Assembly (NCBI RefSeq): GCF_947179165.1
Contig: NC_077241.1
Location: 31,863,246-31,927,245 of the forward strand
DNA: 64,000 nt
Source of the DNA: Solanum dulcamara
Taxonomy: Eukaryota > Streptophyta > Magnoliopsida > Solanales > Solanaceae
Direction: 5' to 3'
The notes below the pieces were generated by a model. It did no database searches. It saw only the letters and a list, made by a program, of their open reading frames with translations, and was not told where the DNA came from. How positions within the stretch are numbered: position 1 is the first letter of the stretch; each line of letters starts with the position of its first letter. This document shows, piece after piece, positions 24,761 to 36,470 of the stretch. Both the position numbers and the translations under genes were made by a program.

Positions 24761-25393
24761 ATCTTTTAGGTTGTTTCGATAAGATGGTTTATTAGTCAAT
24801 TAATATCCCGGTACAAAGTCGATTTGGTGTTTAATACCAAGGAGAGGGGGTAATTAATCCCTTTGGAAGCTCCTTTGGAAAGACATCATCATAATCCTAC
24901 ACAAGAAAGGAAATATAATAGGGAAGAGAAGAATGAGATGGGTTAGTTTGTAGAACATGATCCCTATGTGTGATAAGGATCAAAGAACTTTGGGCTGCCA
25001 CTTCTTCCCTTATCTCCTATACTTTTCCATCAAAACTTTCGTCTTCCATTTTAACCTCCTCCATTCTTTTCCTTCATCAACCTTAACTATCACATGTTTC
25101 TCTCCACTTTCCTTACTTTTCTCCTTCAATTAATTCATTTTTTGATATGCTTCATTTACTTGGTAAGGTTACATAGGGTGAGGAACATATTTTTGACTGT
25201 CCAACACTAGGGAATACTGGTTAGTGCTACCATCATGCTTTGTTGAACGATCATATTGCCAAGGTTTCCCGAGTAGTACATGACAATCTTGCATTGGAAC
25301 CAAGTCACATAAAATTTCATCTTAACACTTCCCAATACTGAAATTGATCAATATTTATCTATGAACCATCAATTCTCCACATTCGCTTAACCA

Positions 25394-25606
25394 TTAAAGT
25401 TTGTAAGGAGTAGTAGGCCTAGTGTTAGGAAGTTTCAAAAAGTCCACTAAGGCGGTGCTAGCAACATTTGCACAACTTCCACTATTAATGATCAAGGAAC
25501 ATACATTATCTTTGATGGGGCATTTGGAATGGAAGATATTCTCTCTTTGGCTTGGATAATCCTTGGCCTTGCTAATCATGACCCTTCTTACCATATTCAT
25601 GCACAC
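25394..25606 (-). pseudogene. Aspartic protease remnant of element J, active site mutated
   Basis: The open piece carries 'QRENIFHSKC', 'DNVCSLIINSGSCANVAS' and 'RPTTPYKL', characteristic of this lineage's protease. The family's catalytic D-S-G reads N-S-G here (about 25479-25487), a GAT-to-AAT-type change that would abolish cleavage of the Gag-Pol precursor. The downstream link to RT is interrupted by stops. Confidence 0.7.
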
Positions 25607-25739
25607 GGTGAAATATCCTTCTTGAGGTCAAGCCTCTTCAATTGGACATTTACGCATCAAACCATTTGGAATGACAACATCAATTCTATCACATGGGTCT
25701 TGATATCCCTCTTCTTCATTTTTAAACTCTTTATCTTTT

Positions 25740-27414
25740 TATAGTTCCTCCTCATAACCTTTATTTTTTCCTCTTTCCCCTTCGACGTATAACTCTCCTC
25801 CTTGCACAAGGACATTCAACCGATTTGCACACTCACGCATCATACGACCCCATCCTTGGAACTTGTGGTATTGAATAGCTTTAGGAAACTCAGTCAATTA
25901 TTTGTTACCTCCTTCTCTTATGGGATACTTAGGAGTGTTTCCTTCAAAGGGCTTCTTCTCATAGGTCTTCTTGAAGTACTTATTTTTTTTCCAACCCAGA
26001 GACTTATCAACTACCTCTTTATTCTTACCCCAAGAATTTGATGATGAATTACCTTTGTATGTGTAGCTCTTCTCATCATTGAGTTCTCTCTCTATCTCAA
26101 TAGCCACTTCAAAGATGTCCTTCAAACTAGAAAAGTTTTGAATGGTCAACTTTGAAGAGATGACTTTGTTCAACCCCACCTTGAAGTGAATAATAGTATG
26201 TTCTTCATTTTCATGGTACTCAAGCATCAAGATCATGTTTTGGAACTCATTGAAATATGCTGCAACACCTTTGCTTCCTTACTTCAAGTTGTACAATTTG
26301 GAAAGAAAGTCTTGTATGTACCTCTCCGATACATATTTTACTTTCATAAGTGCTTTTAATTTGTTCCATGGTGGAAGTCGTCTACCTTGATGGATTAGAT
26401 GATACTTCTGTTTGTCTTCCTACCATGTTATCGCATGCCCTTCAAATTGAGTAATAACAAAGAAACAATTCTTGAGTTTGGTCAAATAATTGACTTGAAA
26501 GATCCTCTCACAAAGTGACTACTATTCTAGATCTGCATCGAGATCACAATCTCCTTAGAAAGTGGGAAAACTAGTTTTAATTGAATTGATTCACATTTCT
26601 CGACCTTCATTGTCTCCTTATTCCCCATAATAGTTTCTCCATCCTCCACCTCCTTGGTTGTTGTTATGGTAACCTATTTGACCTTTCTCTTTTTTTTGGT
26701 TACCTTGTTCTTCTTTTAGGACTTGATCATATTCATGATACCCATAATTTCTCTTGGTCTCCCAACTTGTGGAGGGTTACCATAGTTTCTCTCGCTATGA
26801 AGCATCAGACCAACTCTACCTTTACACCATCGATAACCTATTTAAACTCTTGGTGCATTCCTTCTCAAATCATTCCATGGGTTTTCTTTTCCTTCACATT
26901 CATACCCTCCTTGGTATTCATCATCCCTCACCTAAATTATGTGAATTGGTCTATTTTGGTTTTGGGGAACTTGGTTGGGTGGATTTTGGTTTTTGGCATA
27001 TAGTTGGGCATATTTTGGTTTAGTAGAGCTTTGTATAGTCTATTTTTGTTTGGTGAAGATTTTTGATTGAATTGTTATTGTAATGGTCGAATGGTGTTTT
27101 GGAAATTTGGGTCAGGATTTGTTGGAGTTGGGTTAAATGCTTGATGGAAGGCTTCGGGTATGATAGTAGGAAACGTAGCATGGGTACGTCCACTTGTGGA
27201 AGCTTGATAGATGGCTTGTGGGGTAGAATTGGTAGAGTCAAGGCAATCCTCTATATTGGTCATTCTACCATCCATGGTTGATATACTAACTTACATAGTG
27301 GTAACTTTTGGCTTTCCGCCGCTTCCATTCTATGACTCTTATTGGTAATTACTTCCATTATAGAGTCCAAAGTAACCCCTCTCTTGGGTTAGGGTACTTC
27401 ACTTATGGTTGTCA
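25740..27414 (-). pseudogene. gag remnant of element J
   Basis: The start is probably the minus-strand ATG near 27414 (peptide begins MTTISEVP). The best piece is 25898-26236, with 'FNEFQ' just upstream and 'ERELNDEKSY' within, matching the helical retrotransposon gag domain and following linker. Text near 26380-26500 reads 'WEDKQKYHL' and 'MKVKYVSERY', also typical gag. A degraded zinc knuckle ('GWGRMMRECAN') lies near 25800-25870, with its first cysteines lost. Gag would form the virus-like particle. Multiple frames are needed to read it. Confidence 0.65.
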
Positions 27415-27419
27415 TTGTA

Positions 27420-27700
27420 CGTATTAAGAAAACACACAACAAACAGCAAACAATGTTAGTGCTAGTTAAAATAAACTCACAATCGTTCGTGTTTACACAC
27501 CTTTGATTGCCTCTCAAAATGGCTTTGGCTAAGGTTGAAGGTTGCTTGTACTCAGTTAGTTCAAGAAGTTGCAGGTCTTTGATGTTGCAGACACAAATTT
27601 TATGTTTCAGATGTTGCAGGTCTTGGATGAAAGATTATGAAGAAAGTACAATATTCTTAATATTCTATTCACCAAAGTTCTACAAAAATATATCATAAAA
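27420..27700. other. Junction zone between elements J and E, no gene
   Basis: On the minus strand this is upstream of J's gag start and could be leader sequence. I found neither a primer-binding site nor an LTR edge. Element E integrase text begins on the plus strand near 27700. Confidence 0.4.
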
Positions 27701-28640
27701 TTGAAGAGATTTTTGCATGTGGCCTGGGATGAATAAAGATATTTCCAAGTTCGTAGACACTGTTCTAATTATCTGCAGGTGAAGGTCGGGTACCAGAAAC
27801 ATAGTGGACTAACCCAAGAAATACCCACTCCATTATGGAAGTAGGAGGATATAAATATGGAATTTGTTAGAGGTTTGGCTCATTCTAGATAGAATTTTTA
27901 TTCTAGTTGGGTAATTATTGACAAGTTGATAAAATTAGCCAATTTCTTATCAGTCAGGATCACATTTTTAGCAAAAGATAATGCAGGGCTGGGATTGTTA
28001 GATTGATGGTATCCTTGAATCAATTATTTCAGACAAAAAGGGCATAATTTACATTACATTTTTGATGATCTTTCTAGAAGGGTTTGGGGAAATAGGTGAA
28101 TTTTAGTACAATATTTCACCCTCATACTGATAGCCAAGCTGAATGTTACAGGCGTGTATGCTAGATTTCAAAGGAAATTGGGATAATCACTTGCCACTTA
28201 TCGAGTTTACTTATAATAATAGCTATAATTCCAGCATCAGTATGGCACAATATGAGGCTTTATATGGAAGAAAATGTAGATCCCCTCTTGGTTGGTTTGA
28301 GGTTGGAGAATTAAGATTTTTTGGACCAGACTTACTACAGAAAGTCATGGAACTGTGTAAGTTCATTAGAGGACAGTTGTTGATAACTCAAAACTATCAG
28401 AAATTACATGCAGATGTTAGGCGGTGAGATAAAAATCTAATATTGGTGGTTGGTTCCTTCTGAATGTTTCGCCTATAAAGGGTGTTATTAGGTTTGGGAA
28501 TAAAAAACGGGTAATTTGAACCCTAGGTACATTGGGCCTTATTCCATTTTATGATGGATAGGTTGAGTTGTCTATGATTTCAAGTTGCCTCCAGAGTTAG
28601 AAGAAGTACACCCTATTATTTATGTTTCTATGTTACAAAG
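27700..28640 (+). pseudogene. Integrase remnant of element E
   Basis: The order is: zinc-finger tail ('QVKVGYQKHSGLTQEIPTPLWK' in degraded form), the 'SSWVIIDKLIKLANFL' core strand, 'YNNSYNSSISMAQYEALYG' and 'CRSPLGWFEVGE' (open piece 28143-28427), then a C-terminal 'GPYRI.RV.YDFKLPPELEEVHPIIYVSML'-like block to about 28640. These are hallmark blocks of Tekay/Del-type integrase. Frameshifts and stops interrupt it. Confidence 0.75.
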
Positions 28641-28699
28641 GTGTATTGGAGATCCAACACTTATAGCGCCAACAAAACATGTTCAGATATTAGAGAGCT

Positions 28700-28884
28700 A
28701 TCTCATGAAGTTCATGTTGCCGTAGTATATTGCCAGATAAGAAGATTGAGAAATAAGGATATAGCTTGTGTGAAGTGTTGTTGTGGAGACAAAATGTTGA
28801 GGAGTTGACATGGGAACCTGAAGAGGACATAAAACCCAAATATCCCCACCTGTTAGTTCCTTTAGAGTGTTTGTCCCACATTTG
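28700..28884 (+). pseudogene. Chromodomain remnant of element E integrase
   Basis: In two frames the text reads 'RRLRNKDIACVK', then 'WRQNVEELTWEPEEDI' and 'KYPHL', the C-terminal chromodomain signature of chromoviruses. Such domains recognise modified histone H3 and bias integration to heterochromatin. A frameshift separates the two halves. Confidence 0.7.
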
Positions 28885-28984
28885 AGTATATGAGGTATGT
28901 TACATATGATATATATGAGTTTTTGTATTGTTTTTTATGTTGAAACAAATATTATTATCAATCATTTAAGGACGAATGTCCCTA

Positions 28985-28997
28985 ATGGGGGGAAAGA
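28985..28997 (+). promoter_or_regulatory. Polypurine tract of element E
   Basis: ATGGGGGGAAAGA directly precedes the TGTAACAACC LTR start, after the conserved 'aaggacgaatgt' block. Confidence 0.75.
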
Positions 28998-30500
28998 TGT
29001 AACAACCCACTCATTTGAACGTTGGAATTAACTTGTACTTTTTACATAAGACTAAGACTTGTTAATACATAAGGAAGGATATTTTATGAGATATTTTAAT
29101 TGCAAAAAGTTTGTATGTTAAGTATGAAAGTCAAGGAAGTTGAAAAATAAAAGTCGGCAAAAGGTATTGTAAATGTCATTAAGGAGTAATCTAAAATTTT
29201 GGGTCAACTATCTTAGAGATTTTATCCAAATATATGAAGATTTATTATGTCCATAATATGTTAAATTAAATCTCGATGAGTCTAGTTTCCAACAAACTAA
29301 ACTGTTTTTCCACACGACTTCAGAATTGAGAGATATTCACATTTTCGTTAGACTGCACAAGCACGCACCTCAAGTGTGACCCCAATATCTAAGTTGGTTT
29401 TGCTTTATATATATCCATATAATTCGTTTATTATTCATTAAAACTTATCTTAATACCTATAAAAATCATAACTCAAGCCACTAAAGCCTCCATGGATGAT
29501 GATCTTTTCAACTTGGAAGTTTAACATAATTGCTCTATATTGCGAGCTCATCATTGTGGTATAGTTATTTTTTTATTTAAGCTTCATTTGTTGTTGCTCT
29601 AAGGAGACATATTTTCAAGATTAATATTTCCAATATTTTTGTTAAGGTAATATTTATCTTACAACCCTCCTTCATAATTCTATGTCGTAGTGTCATTTTT
29701 ATAGATTTTCAAGTTGTGTGGTGGTGTCTTTGATGCTATGGCTATGGGCTACCTCTTTTCATAGTTATTTTGGCTATTATTGTTGTTTATTGGTGGTTTT
29801 ATGAAGATGGATGTAATGTGAGGTTTCTTTGATTCTTATTGGAGTCGCATTCAATGGTTGTTGGATTGAATGACGTAAAGAATTCCTAGTTATGTTGCCT
29901 CAAGAGCTTGTCGCTTCTTCGAGATGTTGTTAGAATGTATTTAATGGAATTAGTTGCTGATAGTTGTTTCTATTGGACACTTTTTATGGTTGGGACATGG
30001 CTGGTCATGAGTGTGGCATTAACGCCTTAGTGGTTAATTATGATTTGTTATTACAGCCTTGCTGATTCTTATTTTTTTCTCTTTTGGCATGATCCTAATG
30101 GCCTAAACTTGACATGGCCTATTTATAATCGTTATATGACTTGTAGTCTTATCCTATAGAATTCTCTACCACTGTATGATTAATGTCTATCATCGACACT
30201 CTAATACTTACTTAGTAGCCTAGAAAAGCATGTTGTGATTATATTTTGATCAATTATGATTATTTGTTATTGTTGTGATGTTTTATCTTTTAGATGTCGT
30301 CTATGATCTTGTTTTGTCCTCATCAGTTATTGACAGTGTAGGATTCTTCAGCATATATATTAATTCTATTACCGATCCTACGGGCCATGTAGACATAACC
30401 TACGGGCTGAGTAGACCGAGCTTATGGGCTGAGTAGACCGAGCGTACAGGAAGGGCAGACTATACCTATGGGGAAACATTTATGTATTATACCATGGTGC
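28998..30500 (+). repeat. 3' LTR of element E (right end not found)
   Basis: It starts TGTAACAACCCACTC. The text is AT-rich and non-coding. Near 30373-30470 are repeated units built on 'gggctgagtagaccgag'. I could not find the terminal ACA or a target duplication. Confidence 0.6.
30373..30470 (+). repeat. About 22-bp tandem repeat in element E LTR (3-4 degenerate units)
   Basis: The units read CTACGGGCCATGTAGACATA, CTACGGGCTGAGTAGACCGA, TTATGGGCTGAGTAGACCGA and a degenerate fourth. They are GC-rich against an AT-rich background. Confidence 0.75.
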
Positions 30501-31300
30501 TTCAAAGCTTCATTCTTTTATGACACTTGAACATTCATACAGTTTAGATCAGATTATTACTGAGATTCAGGTAATGAGGAATGTAAGGAGTATGTTCATT
30601 TTAGGATAGAACTTAGAGTGATTCATAGCTAGGATAAGGATATACCCAGTATACCGCATTTGGTAACAGGACACGATGATAGGTTAATACTACATGGTTC
30701 ATGTCTATGCCCACTCAAAAATGTTCTTAGACTGTCAACTATATAGGTGATTAGAGGTCGAGAAATCATTATCATAAAATTAACCTTATAAATCAATAGC
30801 TTAATAACCTAGAGGACTCTAAAGTAAGAGATATTATACTTGAATTCATGCTAAAATGCAACCCTAGAATTTCTCATTTGTTTGAAAAACTCTACTTCAA
30901 ATTGAGTCAACTGTTAGTTAGCTTAATTAATTTAATTACTAAAAATTGTTAGTATAAATCACCATTCAAAATTCTCACACACATTTCCATTTAATTATAG
31001 TTACACCAAAAATTAGTTATTTGTTGAGTTAATTTCTTTTGGGTTCAATAATCCCACTCAAAAAAGCCACTATATTACATGGTTGACCGCATACACTTAC
31101 ATGTATTGGTTCTAGCAACAAGGATCTCCATGCCTTTCTGACATTGAACTTCATAAATCTTTGCCTTCAACTCAGCAACACTTTTACTTCCAAACGAATT
31201 AATGTTTACATAAATTATACTTTTGATTTTTCTTGCAAGTTATTATCATTTGTTTGATTTAGTTATCTTGGATTATTTTTGTCTTGGATGGTATGCAAAA
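30500..31300. other. AT-rich stretch without recognisable content
   Basis: I see no open frame of note, no LTR edge and no tandem repeat. It may contain the tail of E's LTR and unrelated flanking DNA. Confidence 0.4.
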
Positions 31301-31592
31301 ACCCAAAAATTTCTTTCACATTTTTCACAACACCCTTTTCTTGAAACTCTAGCTCCAATGCATTAATTTTGACCATTTCATAATGAGCATTACATACTTC
31401 AATTCGTGTTCACACATTAGTCTTCAAAGTTGCAATTTCAGACTTGAGTAGGATCATTTCATGGTACAAAGTTAGGTACAAATCGCGGAAATCATTTCCC
31501 ATTTGGAGAATTAGATATAGTAGCTTCTCACCATGTTCAAGCTTTTGGGACAATTTCATGAGCGGAGTTTGACACCACACCCATTTCTTCAC
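31270..31592 (-). pseudogene. Possible gag N-terminal fragment (tentative)
   Basis: The minus-strand open piece 31410-31592 contains 'GNDFRDLYLTLYHEMILLKSEIATLK', followed after one stop by 'RIEVCNAHYEMVKINALELEF' and 'NVKEIFGFL'. This resembles, from memory, the coiled-coil leader and start of gag in some plant gypsy elements, where the last part would be 'NAREVENFLW'-like. No other domain of such an element is adjacent. It could also be a fragment of an unrelated coiled-coil gene. Confidence 0.3.
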
Positions 31593-31599
31593 ACCTAAC

Positions 31600-34500
31600 T
31601 TTCCTCAACCTGAAGTCCTCCACAACAAGGCCACGAGTAATTAACATAGGGATTGAAACCACCAAATATTATTTCTTCACAAAGCCATAGAACCAACACA
31701 GAAAGAAAGCATAAGAAAATGTTCACAATTTGGATAGAAACAAGAAAACTATACATTCTAAATATATTTAATATGTTGAATTATTCCAACGATGTCTCTT
31801 TCCATAATGCTCAACTACACCTTTGCAAATCAATGTGTAGACGATCGCTAGCAATATAAATCCAGCGTATAAAGTCATGTCAAATCCCTCAAGAAATACT
31901 ATGCAGGCTATAGAAGAAATAAAGAATTATAAGCTACTACTTTGAATATGAAATGAAAAATATAATTATAATATGAAGATATATGTAACATTACTGAAAA
32001 GAGAGAAAAGAGAATAGGGGAACAAGGGCAAAGGTCTTTTCAAGCAAGGAATCAATGGGAATTATGGAATGGGAAGTCAATTAACATTCACATGATCCAT
32101 TGCACCTTAAACTCATTTAGACTCAATCAAACTCATGTAGACTCAATCAATCATGGTAAAGTCATATATGCATTGAGATATAAATTATCCACCTACCTCT
32201 TTCGAACATAGAAAAATACTTCTCAACTAGTTCTTTTAAACCTAGTTAAGTGACAACACAATTAATTCAATTATAGGCATTGCATGAATTTATTATATCT
32301 AGCTATAATATGATATAAGAGTTGTTACACCTCAAATTATGCAGAAATTAACTTTTTCCAACCTATATTAACTCTTTCAAGTTCTATCAAAGTAAAAGGG
32401 TAAGTCGAAGGAGTGATCAAATCATTTTGGAAATGATGTAAATCATGAAATTGATTGGATATTCAAAGACCGATTTCATAAATGAGAAAACATTCAAGTA
32501 ATTACAAAAGAAAAGGAATAAAATCAACAAACCGTCAAATGTCTATTTCTAGCACAAAACTCCAATCCTTCTATTATCAATTACACCAATAATTCATGCA
32601 CTACAAAATAAGGAAATGAAAAGAAGATAAAAAAGGTTACTATTGAGAACTCAAGCTTCAATCCAATGGTGAATTGTAAGGATACTTGCTGTTGAAACCT
32701 AAGCCTAAGACATGGAGTGTTCTTCAAAGTTTCAAGATACCAGAAAATGTAAACAATATGAAAGATAATTTTCCCTTTAGCTCTCCATAAGCTATTGTGA
32801 GAATTTGAGGTCTAAATGTGTAAAATTCCTTTTTTTCCCATTGAACCCTGCCTCGACAGTTGCTAAAGTCAACAGGCAATTTCTTAAGCCACCCTTTCAA
32901 AATCAAGGTCCTTATCATGAAAGATCCACCCATTGATTCTTCGTCTCTAGCTAAAACATCGTATTAGCGTGCTAAATTAGATTTTGACTCAGATGACCCT
33001 ATCTCTAAAGGATCCCCATATGTCCGCTAAAGAGGGATTGACTCAGTTGTTGACCATTGCTTAAGCAACCCTTGAGTAGCTTTTGCAACATCAGAAGGTC
33101 TATTTTCTCCATTTCAATTCCTCTGTTTATCAACTTGTTTCTCCTCAATTCTTTTCCTTTTTCATCAAAACTCCTTGAAAGCAATAAATACCTACAAAAA
33201 CACCATTAAAATTATAATTATCCTTATTCTCTACTTAAGTGATACAAAATCATAAGATAAAGATGTAAATGAGTCATAAATCTTCGACTCATTATTCTTT
33301 TGTATGCAGGTAATTCTTAAAAAATTAAGTTTAATGGATTTAGAGATAAAAACCACTGAAGCACACAAGTGAAGAAACTGGAGTCGAACATGAACTAACA
33401 TGCTTCTCGCCGGCCAAATGCTAGCTTGTATGGAACAAGGCTGCCTCAGTATTGGTGCTACAATTAGTGTTGTACAATGACTGATTAGCAATTCACCAAT
33501 CTCCGCACAACAACTCTTGTAATAACTGAAGGTAAAGGCGAGGAAGCGACTGATTCTCCCCAACTCTGGATTAGTGTTTAAACGGTCGAGTGCAATTCCA
33601 AAAACTAAAGTAGAAGGGCAAAAATATAATTATAGAAATTAGTGCTTCCTTTGGAAAGTTTAAAGGACTAAATGAGAATTTATGTAATTATGTACCATTA
33701 TTATCTTTCCAATTAGTGACAGTGAGTAGACATCTTCTTTTGTGAAAAGATATGCATAGAGTATGGTGAAGAACTTTGTAGTTTAAGAGGAAATCATCTC
33801 ATATTTGCATCACTCAAGGCTTGGATTTTAGATTTTGTTAATTAAATAACTTTTAGATGGAGATTTCCTACATGGATATTGTCTCGATTTCTTCTTTTAT
33901 AAGTAGCTAAATCCTTAACTAGGGGTCTATCTTCTAGATGGGGGTTTAAAATCCAAATTGGGTATTGATTAATCTCCTCTACAATTTATTATATGACATG
34001 GTTCTATACTTGAAGCTCTAATGTAAAAGTTAGTGGTTGCAAGAATTGATTGAACTATCCAAAACCATTTTGCCTTGAGAAAGCAAAATGGAGTTAGGTA
34101 AGACTCAATAGTGAGGACTTGTTGAAATTACTCTGTGGGTTTGAGCCAAGAATGGGTTAAACCAAATAATTTACCATATAATGATATTAGCCATGGATAG
34201 CCTATCTACTCAATTAATGCCTAGTTCATTTTAGAATGGTTGTTGGAGTTTAAGAGAATCCAAGGGATATACGTTTAATAATATGAGAGAATATCAAAAC
34301 ATAGCCTAGATCAAAGGCCATCCACGTACGTATCAATTTTTTGTGATTAATGTTTTGCTATTCGGGTTGAAACCCCAATCATTATGCACACATCCCTAGT
34401 ATTTTGCAAACTTGGTAGCTAATTGTTTTGTTGATTCCCTAATTTATTACTTTATATTTGTGAATATTAGTTATTACTAAACCCCTTCCCCCATTTTATA

Positions 34501-34680
34501 TATATATGCATGTTAAGAACTAAATTTTCTAGTTTACTTCAAATTGTTAAATCAATTAAAGGTGATCCCATCTCCCAATCCTTGTTTTTCAACCTCGATC
34601 TCTAAGTTGGGTATTTTGCATACAAATGCCTATTCCCTAAAAATGGGACATAGTTGAGCGTTTATCAAAAAACCAAAATG
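31600..34680. other. AT-rich unresolved stretch, no supported gene
   Basis: The longest open frame (33231-33563, minus, 110 codons) shows no motif, signal peptide or family resemblance I recognise. A TGTTACACCTC string at 32323 resembles the LTR start of the A/B/D superfamily, but what follows does not. Text near 34560-34670 has the feel of another dispersed repeat. The stretch ends where element G integrase begins near 34685. Confidence 0.4.
32111..32150. repeat. 20-bp tandem duplication
   Basis: ACTCATTTAGACTCAATCAA is followed immediately by the same 20 bases with one change. It has no context that suggests a function. Confidence 0.85.
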
Positions 34681-34684
34681 GCTG

Positions 34685-35435
34685 GACGTAAGGCTCACTC
34701 ATAAAACACCTCTACAATCTACCTTAAAATCTCAAAAGTGCAAATGAACCTAGGGCTAAGCTTCCCTTCCTCTCAAATCTAATCATACCCTTCATGGGTG
34801 ACACTTGTAGAAACACATGGTCGCCAACCATGAACTCGAAGGCGCGAACACACCAATCAGTATATCTCTTCTGCCTACTCAGGTAGTACAAAGCAACTTT
34901 GGATTATACGAACACTATCCATAAAATCTTACAACAAGTTGATGCCCCATGATCTAATCTCGGAAGCATCAAATCATCCTATCTGAGACCAACACCTATT
35001 ACCACACAATGCCTTAAATGGAGCCATTTGAATTCTTAAATAGTAGCTATTACTATATGCCAACTCTACCAAAATAAAGAATCGATCCCACTAACCTCTA
35101 AAATTAATAACATAGGCTTCAAGTTATAATAAGCTCAACTCGGGTACCAAAAACCCTCTTAATGGACCTCCAAAAACATAAAGTGAACTAAGTACCACAA
35201 TCTGAAATAATGGAAACTGGGACCCCATGCAAATAAAATGTGAATCTGAGCTAACCTCTCTAAGTTGTAATCAGTCTAAACCTGAAGAGATGTGAGAAGA
35301 CATGGTGAATTGATCCCCGATAACCCAATTAGCATCAAACTTTCAAAAGGTACATAAGAAACCTAGCACAAAGTCCATAAATATCTTGTCCCACTTCCAC
35401 ATCAGAATGGGTAGCTACCGGATCAAACCACCTGG
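34685..35435 (-). pseudogene. Integrase core and C-terminal remnant of element G
   Basis: From 35430 downward the minus strand reads 'LPILMWKWDKIFMDFVLGF', the entry to the integrase catalytic core. Later come degraded 'YNNSYY.SIQMAPF.ALC' text and a 'VSPMKGMIRFERKGSLA'-like block near 34740-34800. It is continuous in sense with 46615-46770 across insertion H. It stops near 34685 without an LTR. Confidence 0.7.
35431..35435. repeat. Target-site duplication of solo LTR H (left), CCTGG
   Basis: It pairs with CTTGG at 46615-46619, one C/T mismatch. Joining the two flanks restores the integrase reading ('...QRPGGL...'). Confidence 0.75.
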
Positions 35436-35913
35436 TGTCATGACCCAACCCCGTAGGCCGCGACTGGGGTCCGACCTGGACCCCCATTTATGTATTTGTC
35501 GACTGTAGTCAAATTGAACTATTAGCGAAGTGATACTGATCATAAAAACCCTAATGAGTTAAAACTTTTTTGTGTACTTGTGGCCTCTTTCATTCATATC
35601 GTATCATGGAAGAGAATGCAAGCCGACAAGGCTGCCATAACGTAAAAACATTTACAACATGGCATAAAGGGACAGCCAAAATAAACTCATAAACAACCCA
35701 CACATACATGTCTACAAACCTCTAAGAATAGGAACGACAACATATGGCGGGACAGGGCCCCCGCCGTACCCCTGTGTAATCAAATATATACATCGGTGGT
35801 TTGGTACCAAAACTGGGCTCCGAATCAATGGAGCTTCTTCTAAACTTACTGAGTGAAATCCTGAGCTGGTAAACTCCTAAAATTTGTATTGTACCTACAG
35901 GCATGAAGCGCAG

Positions 35914-35952
35914 CCCCCCCAAAGAAAGGAGGGTCAGTACGATACATGTACT
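35914..35952 (-). other. Double-hairpin block of solo LTR H
   Basis: On the minus strand AGTACATGTATCGTACT is followed by a C-rich/G-rich stem (GACCCTCC ... GGGGGGG), the same design as in A to D with small changes. Confidence 0.6.
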
Positions 35953-36159
35953 TATTATATAAGCATAACATAACTTGAGATAACAACTGAAACAGGGATG
36001 CAGGAAACCAAGTACAGCATTTAATAGGGTATTGTACCTGTATCTCACAAAATAAAGTCATGTATACCATTATCACGTACCGTATCCGGCCCACTCGGGG
36101 ACTCGATATTACAAACACATCATCTATCCTGATAGGTATATATATGCCATTAACGCTAT

Positions 36160-36470
36160 GGAACGTACAGTCCGATCCTTTTATATAGAAAGTGTATGCT
36201 GAGGAACGACGGCCCGATCCATGTATCATATAATAATGCCGAGGAACGATGGCCCAATTCGTATATCGTATAACAATACCGAGGTACGACGACACGATGT
36301 GTATAATGCATAATAATGCCAAGGTCTGACGGCCTGATCCGTATAATGCATAATAATGCTGAGGTACGATGGCCCGATCCGTATAATGCATAATCTGTCA
36401 TGGAATGTACGACCCGATCCTTACATAGCAAAATGTATCGAAGTATGTTCGACCCGATCTATATATATAT
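36160..36470 (-). repeat. 40-bp minisatellite in solo LTR H (about 8 copies)
   Basis: Plus-strand units with GAGGAACGACGGCCCGATCC begin at 36201, 36241, 36281, 36321, 36361, 36401 and 36441, with a diverged one near 36160: an exact 40-bp period. The overlapping minus-strand open frames (181 and 91 codons) are translations of the array. The core matches the arrays of A and B in reverse. Confidence 0.92.

Larger units (their letters stand above)
21540..27700 (-). mobile_element. Element J: decayed Ty3/gypsy retrotransposon, minus strand, 5' truncated
   Basis: Read from high to low coordinates it gives gag (27414 down), protease, RT, RNase H, integrase and a 3' LTR ending at 21540. The RT text ('RAINKI', '[12 protein letters not shown]', '[11 protein letters not shown]') resembles the Reina/CRM-like side of plant chromoviruses rather than the Tekay-type F and G. 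Stops and frameshifts occur throughout. No 5' LTR follows gag; the element is cut near 27700, where plus-strand element E begins. A second copy of its 3' end lies at 62231-63059. Confidence 0.75.
27700..30500 (+). mobile_element. Element E: 3' end of a plus-strand chromovirus
   Basis: An integrase remnant is followed by a chromodomain remnant, a polypurine tract and the start of a 3' LTR at 28998. The 5' two-thirds are missing. It meets the opposite-strand element J near 27700. The LTR's far end was not identified, so the right limit is a guess. Confidence 0.6.

Noticed and set aside
32323..32360. TGTTACACCTC as a possible LTR start of the A/B/D superfamily
   Set aside because: The sequence that follows does not match any member, and no matching end or duplication was found.
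33231..33563. 110-codon minus-strand open frame
   Set aside because: No motif, transmembrane pattern or family resemblance, and no neighbouring exon-like frames with splice sites. Kept only as part of the unresolved region.
35846..36431. Minus-strand open frames of 181 and 91 codons with internal repeats
   Set aside because: They cover the 40-bp minisatellite of solo LTR H in two frames. No start context or domain; the repeat alone explains the open frames.
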